Source: Actinomycetota bacterium
Lineage (GTDB): Bacteria > Actinomycetota > Actinomycetes > Nanopelagicales > Nanopelagicaceae
DNA: 37,495 nucleotides
Reading direction: 5' to 3'
Assembly: GCA_016195215.1 (NCBI GenBank)
Contig: JACPZY010000096.1
Span: 1-37,495, forward strand
The notes beneath the pieces were generated by a model that saw only the letters and a list, made by a program, of their open reading frames with translations, was not told where the DNA came from and made no database searches. The position numbers and the translations under genes were made by a program. Of the stretch, positions 33,282-37,495 are shown piece by piece. Within the stretch, counting starts at the first letter, position 1, and each line of letters begins with the position of its first letter.

Positions 33282-34658
33282 TCAAACGCACTTTTTGACA
33301 GCTGCTGCCACTGCCTTGACCACGTTCGGATCAAAGACACTTGGCACGATGAATGAGGCGTTGAGTTGTTCGGAGGAGACACAACCTGCAATCGCCTCGG
33401 CGGTCGCGACAAGGAGTTCGTCGGTGATCTTATGCGCATTGGCATCGAGCAATCCGCGGAAAATACCAGGGAAAGCGAGCACATTATTGATCTGGTTTGG
33501 CTGATCACTTCGGCCAGTGGCTACAACGGTTGCATGCTTTCGCGCAATAACGGGATCAATTTCAGGATCTGGATTTGCAAGTGCAAAAACGATCGCATCC
33601 CTACCCATGCCGGCAACGTCGGACTCCTTCAAGATATTGGGCGCGCTCACTCCAATAAATATGTCAGCATTCTTGAGCCCCTCAGAGATTGTGCCTGAGA
33701 AATCAGTTGGGTTGCAGTGATGGATGAACCAGCGACGGTCTGGATCCTGCGTTTTCGTTCCACTGTGAATAGCACCTTTTGTGTCAAAAGCAATGATGTT
33801 CTTTGCTCCACTTATGGTTAGCAAGCGGGCTATAGCGGTTCCGGCGGCTCCTGCGCCACTCATTATAATTTTGCAATCAGCAAGCTCTTTCTTCACCAAT
33901 TTCAAGGAATTTCGCAGTGCCGCAAGAACAACAATTGCGGTGCCATGCTGGTCGTCATGAAAAACTGGTATATCGAGAAGTTCGCGCAGGCGTCGTTCGA
34001 CCTCAAAGCACCTGGGCGCAGAAATGTCTTCAAGATTGATTCCCCCGTAAGCCGGAGCAATCAGTTGAACAGTACGAACGATTTCATCTACGTCCTGAGT
34101 GTCGAGGCAGACTGGCCATGCGTCAACATCTCCGAACCTCTTAAATAGCGCCGCTTTGCCCTCCATGACGGGAAGAGCTGCGGCAGGGCCGATATTTCCA
34201 AGACCTAGTACCGCTGACCCGTCGGTGACAACTGCGACTGTGTTTCGCTTAATAGTCAGTCGGCGAGCATTGGCTGGGTCATCAACGATTGCCTGGCAGA
34301 TGCGAGCAACTCCTGGGGTGTAGGCCCGGGAGAGGTCATCGCGCGTCTTTAATGGGACTTTAGACTGAACTTCGATTTTTCCACCAAGATGGAGAAGGAA
34401 AGTCCTGTCGCTGACATTTCGGACTGAGAGTCCGGGTAGCGCACTGATCGCCTTTGTGATCTCTTCGGCATGATCTGCGTTGATTGTGTCGCAAGTGACA
34501 TCTACGACCACTCGCTCCAAAAGCGATTCGACAACGTCAAGCGCGGTGATGGTCGCGCCAGCCTTTGTAATCGCAGCGGTCGCCTCTGCAACGGGCTGCG
34601 CCGAAGGTGCGCCTTCAACTCGAATTGTTATGCCATATCCAGGACTAGTTGATGCCAT
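33282..34658 (-). CDS. NAD(P)-dependent malic enzyme with N-terminal ACT domain
   Basis: A 458-residue malic enzyme (malate to pyruvate plus CO2). Residues 1 to about 85 look like an ACT regulatory domain ([10 protein letters not shown], a helix, then ALDVVES...VVVDVTC). The malic domain follows: SRAYTPGVA with the catalytic Tyr, [13 protein letters not shown] with the catalytic Lys, and [11 protein letters not shown] with metal-binding Asp. The NAD domain has [23 protein letters not shown] and [11 protein letters not shown]. The ACT domain suggests control by an amino acid or similar ligand. It starts 2 nt after the upp stop, so the two are one operon. Confidence 0.92.
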   Translation of the reverse strand: MASTSPGYGITIRVEGAPSAQPVAEATAAITKAGATITALDVVESLLERVVVDVTCDTINADHAEEITKAISALPGLSVRNVSDRTFLLHLGGKIEVQSKVPLKTRDDLSRAYTPGVARICQAIVDDPANARRLTIKRNTVAVVTDGSAVLGLGNIGPAAALPVMEGKAALFKRFGDVDAWPVCLDTQDVDEIVRTVQLIAPAYGGINLEDISAPRCFEVERRLRELLDIPVFHDDQHGTAIVVLAALRNSLKLVKKELADCKIIMSGAGAAGTAIARLLTISGAKNIIAFDTKGAIHSGTKTQDPDRRWFIHHCNPTDFSGTISEGLKNADIFIGVSAPNILKESDVAGMGRDAIVFALANPDPEIDPVIARKHATVVATGRSDQPNQINNVLAFPGIFRGLLDANAHKITDELLVATAEAIAGCVSSEQLNASFIVPSVFDPNVVKAVAAAVKKCV

Positions 34659-34660
34659 TT

Positions 34661-35299
34661 TTATACAACTCCATAAAGTCGGTCGCCCGCGTCACCAAGA
34701 CCCGGAACGATGTAGCCATTTTCATTGAGCTTTATATCAAGCGCGCCGGTAACAATTGTTATTGGTACCGGCGAATTTTCAAAGGCTTGCTCCATATGAG
34801 CAATTCCTTCTGGGGCGGCGAGAATGCAGATCGCAGTGATATCAGTCGCTCCCAAATCGATTAAGTAATTGATAGCTGCCACCAGAGTGCCTCCGGTTGC
34901 CAGCATTGGATCTAGGACGAAGCACTGCCGCCCGGATAAATCATCTGGAAGTCGATTGGCGTAAGTGCTTGCTTCTAGCGTCTCTTCATTTCTCACCATT
35001 CCAAGGAAGCCAACTTCCGCTGTCGGAATCAGGCGGACCATCCCTTCCAACATTCCAAGTCCTGCTCTAAGAATTGGCACAACGACGGGAGTGGGACCCG
35101 CCATCTTGAGGCCCTGTGTGAGTGTCACCGGCGTTTTTACTTCTACCGTTTTAGTTCGGACGTCACGAGTTGCTTCGTACGCGAGCAATGTCACAAGCTC
35201 TTCGACCAGTCGGCGAAAGGTAGGCGAGTCCGTCTTCTCGTCGCGTAAAATCGTCAATTTATGAGAAATAAGTGGGTGATCTGCGACGTGGACTTTCAT
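34661..35299 (-). CDS. upp: Uracil phosphoribosyltransferase
   Basis: A 212-residue type I phosphoribosyltransferase that salvages uracil to UMP with PRPP. It has [16 protein letters not shown] at the start, [14 protein letters not shown], the PRPP loop [16 protein letters not shown], and the C-terminal uracil-binding [15 protein letters not shown]. The ATG at 35299 gives the standard family length. The frame runs on to 35551, but the added residues are a Cys/Ser-rich shadow across the promoter region. TAAGGT lies 7 nt upstream, and AGGGA also fits as a ribosome site. It diverges from the tadA-associated gene and leads the upp-malic enzyme operon. Confidence 0.96.
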   Translation of the reverse strand: MKVHVADHPLISHKLTILRDEKTDSPTFRRLVEELVTLLAYEATRDVRTKTVEVKTPVTLTQGLKMAGPTPVVVPILRAGLGMLEGMVRLIPTAEVGFLGMVRNEETLEASTYANRLPDDLSGRQCFVLDPMLATGGTLVAAINYLIDLGATDITAICILAAPEGIAHMEQAFENSPVPITIVTGALDIKLNENGYIVPGLGDAGDRLYGVV

Positions 35300-35306
35300 G
35301 TTCCCT

Positions 35307-35312
35307 ACCTTA
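35307..35312 (-). promoter_or_regulatory. Possible leaderless-type -10 (TAAGGT) of upp
   Basis: TAAGGT on the minus strand ends 7 nt before the ATG at 35299. The spacer AGGGAAC could serve instead as a ribosome site, so this call is the weaker of the set. Confidence 0.35.
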
Positions 35313-35370
35313 CAGGGCTTTCCTTCCCGCGAAATGAGTGTCACTATGCAACCAGGGATGCATATCGAGT

Positions 35371-35376
35371 AGGAGG
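35371..35376 (+). promoter_or_regulatory. Consensus ribosome binding site (AGGAGG)
   Basis: AGGAGG lies 5 nt before the ATG at 35382 and fixes that start. It contrasts with tadA downstream, which has no such site. Confidence 0.8.
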
Positions 35377-35381
35377 CCGCA

Positions 35382-35843
35382 ATGACCCGAGAAGTTGACG
35401 TTGCTGTGGCAGCCTGGCACGAGGACGGTCGTTGGACTCTCGCACAACTCCCAAATCCACATGATTTAGCACACATTATCGACCGTTTGAAGAGCCAACG
35501 CACTAATGGCGGTGCAATTGCACTCATAGCGATAGACGAGGAGTTCTTCATCCTTGTCCGAGTACTGGGATCTCACATCAGTATGTTTATGAGCGATGCG
35601 ACTTGCGCAATTGACTACGAGGTTGCGGCGGAATTTATCGAGTTAGCTGACTTGCCGTTTCCGGAGGAAGATGATGAACCCCTACCGACGGGTCACTTAG
35701 ATATTTTGGCGGATCTTGGTCTCAACCATATGGAAATTTCAGCGCTCTGTGATGATGCCGAGTTATTCCCCGACGAACAATTGGATGCGATCGCAACGCG
35801 ACTTGGCTTTGGAGAAGAATTTCGTCAGATAGTAGGTCTTTAA
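35382..35843 (+). CDS. tRNA adenosine deaminase-associated protein
   Basis: A 153-residue acidic protein of the actinobacterial family that is found beside tadA. The visible pattern is [26 protein letters not shown], a central [18 protein letters not shown] strand pair, an acidic FPEEDDEP loop, and a C-terminal helical part with DAIATRLGF. No activity is established; the constant linkage suggests an accessory role in the A-to-I editing of tRNA-Arg. It has an AGGAGG site and is divergent from upp by 82 bp. Confidence 0.88.
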   Translation: MTREVDVAVAAWHEDGRWTLAQLPNPHDLAHIIDRLKSQRTNGGAIALIAIDEEFFILVRVLGSHISMFMSDATCAIDYEVAAEFIELADLPFPEEDDEPLPTGHLDILADLGLNHMEISALCDDAELFPDEQLDAIATRLGFGEEFRQIVGL

Positions 35844-35847
35844 TGGT

Positions 35848-35893
35848 TGCGAAATGAAAGAGTGCATTTCGTCATTGCACTCCTCATTTCGCA
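35848..35893 (+). repeat. Two-part inverted repeat upstream of tadA
   Basis: An outer perfect 10-bp arm (TGCGAAATGA, 35848-35857, against TCATTTCGCA, 35884-35893) encloses an inner perfect 7-bp arm (GAGTGCA, 35860-35866, against TGCACTC, 35876-35882) and a 9-nt loop. As RNA this gives a stem of 17 pairs with a small internal loop. No U-run follows, so it is not a standard terminator. It ends just before a TAGCAT element and could be an operator over the tadA promoter or a stem that separates it from its neighbour. Confidence 0.65.
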
Positions 35894-35894
35894 G

Positions 35895-35900
35895 TAGCAT
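35895..35900 (+). promoter_or_regulatory. Leaderless-type -10 (TAGCAT) of tadA
   Basis: TAGCAT ends 6 nt before the ATG at 35907, and no ribosome site is visible. It directly follows the inverted repeat, so binding or folding there could gate tadA expression. Confidence 0.5.
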
Positions 35901-35906
35901 CTCGGC

Positions 35907-36368
35907 ATGAACGTCGAAGAGGCGATGCGGATGGCGATTGATCTAGCCAAGAGTTCGTCGATGAACAGCGATGATGTTCCGGTCGGAGCGGTAATTATGG
36001 ATGCAAGTGGTGAGCTTGTTGCTACTGGAAGCAACGAGAGAGAGTTGCATGCCGATCCGAGTGCGCACGCTGAAATTGTTGCGATGCGTAGAGCGGGTAA
36101 GGCGCTTGATGATTGGCGCTTGGACGGACATACACTCGTTGTCACCCTTGAACCGTGTGCGATGTGCGCTGGCGCCATAGTTCAATCCAGGATCTCTAAG
36201 GTGGCTTTTGGAGCCTGGGATGAGAAGGCCGGGGCGGTTGGTTCAGTCTGGGACATATTGCGTGATCCTCGAACGCTAAATAAAGCTGAAGTCGTTTCAG
36301 GGGTTCTTGCTCAGGAGTGTGCCGAGTTGCTTGCCACCTTTTTTGGAGAGAAGCGAAAAGGAAAATAG
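35907..36368 (+). CDS. tadA: tRNA-specific adenosine deaminase
   Basis: A 153-residue cytidine-deaminase-fold enzyme that converts A34 of tRNA-Arg(ACG) to inosine. Zinc ligands and the proton shuttle are clear: His54-Ala-Glu56 (HAEIVAM) and Pro83-Cys84-Ala-Met-Cys87 (PCAMCAG). DVPVGAVI near the start and VAFGAWDEKAGAVGS after the zinc site are standard TadA segments. It has no ribosome site and may be translated leaderless from the TAGCAT promoter. tRNA-Ser follows after 19 bp, an order I recognise from other actinobacteria. Confidence 0.95.
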   Translation: MNVEEAMRMAIDLAKSSSMNSDDVPVGAVIMDASGELVATGSNERELHADPSAHAEIVAMRRAGKALDDWRLDGHTLVVTLEPCAMCAGAIVQSRISKVAFGAWDEKAGAVGSVWDILRDPRTLNKAEVVSGVLAQECAELLATFFGEKRKGK

Positions 36369-36387
36369 TTACGGTATCGTCACCCCT

Positions 36388-36477
36388 GGTGGCGTGTCTG
36401 AGCGGCCAAAAGAGCACGCCTCGAAAGCGTGTGTTGGGGAAACTCAACCGTGGGTTCAAATCCCACCGCCACCGCCA
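36388..36477 (+). tRNA. tRNA-Ser (anticodon CGA)
   Basis: The acceptor stem GGTGGCG pairs with CGCCACC (36467-36473), followed by discriminator G and an encoded CCA (36475-36477). The anticodon stem CACGC/GCGTG encloses the loop CTCGAAA with anticodon CGA at 36422-36424, which reads UCG serine codons. A long variable arm (GTTGGGGAAACTCAAC) confirms the class II serine type. The T arm is GTGGG-TTCAAAT-CCCAC. An insertion element begins 2 nt after the CCA. Confidence 0.95.
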
Positions 36478-36478
36478 G

Positions 36479-37402
36479 TGTAAAACTGACGTTCGTCGGT
36501 GACATTCACGCCTTGGTCACATCTAGTAGTTTCTCGAATGGAGTTCGGCCGCCAATGCCGCCGTGGGGTCGATGGTAGTTGTAGTAGTCCTCCCACTCCT
36601 GGAGCTTCTCGTTGAGCTGATTGGTGTCATCAATCATCACCCCCTCCAGTAATCGATAGAACTCCTCGCCATCAATCCGGTGGGAGCGTTCTACTTTGCC
36701 GTTCAGCCGCGGCGTCGCCGGTCGGATATAGGTATGCCCGTATCCCTTGTCCAGGACATGCCAGTGGAACGCTGTCTGAAACTCAGATCCATTATCCGTT
36801 TGGATCGTATCGATGGTGAAGGGAATGCGCTGGGCAACATAGTCGATGAAGGCGATCGCGCTCTTCTGGTCGCAGCGGGGGTAGATACGCAATACTCGAA
36901 GGCGCGTGCAATCATCGATGGCGGTAAACTGATAGTGCTTGCGCAGTTTGCCATCCTTATCTTTTATGGGGGCTAAGAACTTCACATCGACCTGGACGTG
37001 ATGGCCGGGGCGTTGCTTCTCATAGCGCTTCCAGCGCTGCTTATGAGGTTTGTAACGCTGCGAGGAAGGCAGGCGGTTCATCTCCAGCCGCTTGAGGATC
37101 CGCCAGACCCCTGAGCAACTGATAGTCACATCGTGATAGCGGGCTAAGTACATAGCGATCTTCTGCGGGCCGAAATGGTAGCTCTGTCGTAGATGAATGA
37201 TCTTTGCCACCAGGTCGGTTTCAGTGGTTCTGGGGCTGTAGTGGGGACGACTGGATCGATCCTTGAGTCCATCCAGACCCTGTTCTTCATAGCGGTTCTT
37301 CCACCGGTAGAAGACCTGCCTACTGATTCCGAAGTACCGGCAGGTCGCGGCAACGCTTCCGGTCACTTCTACCGCCCTTGGTTTCAGCCGGTCATTGCAA
37401 CA
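36479..37402 (-). mobile_element. IS481-family insertion sequence (ends approximate)
   Basis: The proposed ends are TGTAAAACTGAC at 36479 and, read inward from the right, TGTTGCAATGAC at 37402. They share the pattern TGTnnnAnTGAC, an imperfect terminal repeat. The element holds one transposase frame on the minus strand. I see no target-site duplication: the flanks are CCGCCAG on the left and ACTTCGA on the right. The right end abuts, and probably interrupts, an IS30-type transposase gene. End positions are inferred and could be off. Confidence 0.55.
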
Positions 37403-37435
37403 ACTTCGAGAAACTTCTCCGATGGTGTCATCCAA
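36506..37435 (-). CDS. IS481 family transposase
   Basis: A DDE recombinase frame of 309 codons from a TTG at 37435. A helix-turn-helix (about 22-50, SVAATCRYFGISRQVFYRWK) is followed by an integrase core: Asp150 (HVQVDVKF), Asp214 (QTDNGSEF) and Glu249 (GKVERSHR), with 35-residue DDE spacing. The end, WEDYYNYHRPHGGIGGRTPF, is the usual IS481/IS3-like tail. The first 13 or so residues are translated from the neighbouring IS30 gene in another frame, so the natural N-terminus is unclear; a GTG at 37366 would cut the first helix. The coding core is intact. Transferred DNA. Confidence 0.88.
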   Translation of the reverse strand: MDDTIGEVSRSCCNDRLKPRAVEVTGSVAATCRYFGISRQVFYRWKNRYEEQGLDGLKDRSSRPHYSPRTTETDLVAKIIHLRQSYHFGPQKIAMYLARYHDVTISCSGVWRILKRLEMNRLPSSQRYKPHKQRWKRYEKQRPGHHVQVDVKFLAPIKDKDGKLRKHYQFTAIDDCTRLRVLRIYPRCDQKSAIAFIDYVAQRIPFTIDTIQTDNGSEFQTAFHWHVLDKGYGHTYIRPATPRLNGKVERSHRIDGEEFYRLLEGVMIDDTNQLNEKLQEWEDYYNYHRPHGGIGGRTPFEKLLDVTKA

Positions 37436-37495
37436 TTGAGTGTTTGTCGAGGGCGTGCATTGAGCTCTTGCGCAATTGCATCAAGTTCTTCCTCG
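37384..37495 (-). CDS. IS30-family transposase, C-terminal fragment running off the window
   Basis: The minus-strand frame from the right edge reads EEELDAIAQELNARPRQTLN, then WMTPSEKFLEVVAMTG and a TGA at 37384-37386. ELNARPRQTLNWMTPSEKF is the highly conserved C-terminal end of IS30 transposases (N-x-RPR-x-TL-x-W-x-TP). The rest of the gene lies outside the window. Its last residues fall within the proposed right end of the IS481 element, so either IS481 entered the very end of this gene or the two elements abut. Confidence 0.8.
   Translation of the reverse strand, partial: EEELDAIAQELNARPRQTLNWMTPSEKFLEVVAMTG

Noticed and set aside
34661-35551. 84-residue N-terminal extension of upp
   Set aside because: It crosses the upp promoter region and the opposite gene; the 212-residue form matches the family exactly.
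1-37495. CRISPR array, phage or defence island, biosynthetic megasynthase
   Set aside because: No regularly spaced repeats, Cas, phage structural, restriction-modification, toxin-antitoxin or modular synthase genes were recognised; only the right edge carries mobile DNA.

Overview
The window looks like a chromosomal segment of a mid-GC (near 50% by eye) free-living actinobacterium. The main lineage clue is the actinobacterial 'tRNA adenosine deaminase-associated' gene beside tadA and a tRNA-Ser with encoded CCA. Supporting clues are many leaderless-type starts (TANNNT followed 6-8 nt later by the start codon), frequent GTG/TTG starts and tight ATGA/TAATG couplings. I cannot name a genus; a small-genome freshwater-type actinobacterium is a guess.

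Layout. (1) 1-5920, plus strand: a tightly packed catabolic operon with the end of an aldose-1-epimerase-like protein, an SDR sugar-type dehydrogenase, an SMP-30/gluconolactonase, 3-hydroxybutyrate dehydrogenase, acetoacetyl-CoA synthetase and an enolase-superfamily (mandelate racemase group) sugar-acid dehydratase candidate. (2) 5935-7369: GNAT acetyltransferase, small membrane ICMT/PEMT-type methyltransferase, DUF3224 protein. (3) 7392-11391, minus: a polyamine-type ABC importer (ATPase, lipoprotein, two permeases). (4) 11505-16493, minus: a peptide/nickel-type ABC importer. In both importers the binding-protein gene is followed at once by a strong RNA hairpin, before the permease genes. (5) 16857-18248: beta-CASP RNase. 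(6) 18245-20902, minus: IlvD/Edd sugar-acid dehydratase plus a U32-like TIM-barrel protein, from one promoter whose start region is a perfect 29-bp palindrome. (7) 20980-21618: DedA protein. (8) 21657-29327, plus: a cell-surface glycan cluster with three glycosyltransferases and homologues of WbpA, WbpB, WbpE and WbpD, which together would make UDP-2,3-diacetamido-2,3-dideoxy-glucuronate. (9) 29370-32107: Uup-type ABC-F ATPase and a YdcZ/DMT transporter. (10) 32069-35299, minus: LacI-type regulator, ACT-domain malic enzyme and upp. (11) 35382-36477: tadA-associated protein, tadA, tRNA-Ser(CGA). (12) 36479-37495: an IS481-family element directly after the tRNA, abutting the 3' end of an IS30-family transposase that runs off the window.

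How it fits together: the left half is largely about taking up and oxidising organic acids, sugars and amines (sugar-acid operon, two importers, second sugar-acid dehydratase operon with its own operator). The right half covers surface-glycan synthesis and housekeeping functions and ends in a mobile-element hotspot at a tRNA gene. The least explained parts are the union of sugar-acid oxidation with ketone-body activation in one operon, the U32-like protein paired with a sugar-acid dehydratase under a perfect palindrome, and the hairpins after both binding-protein genes.
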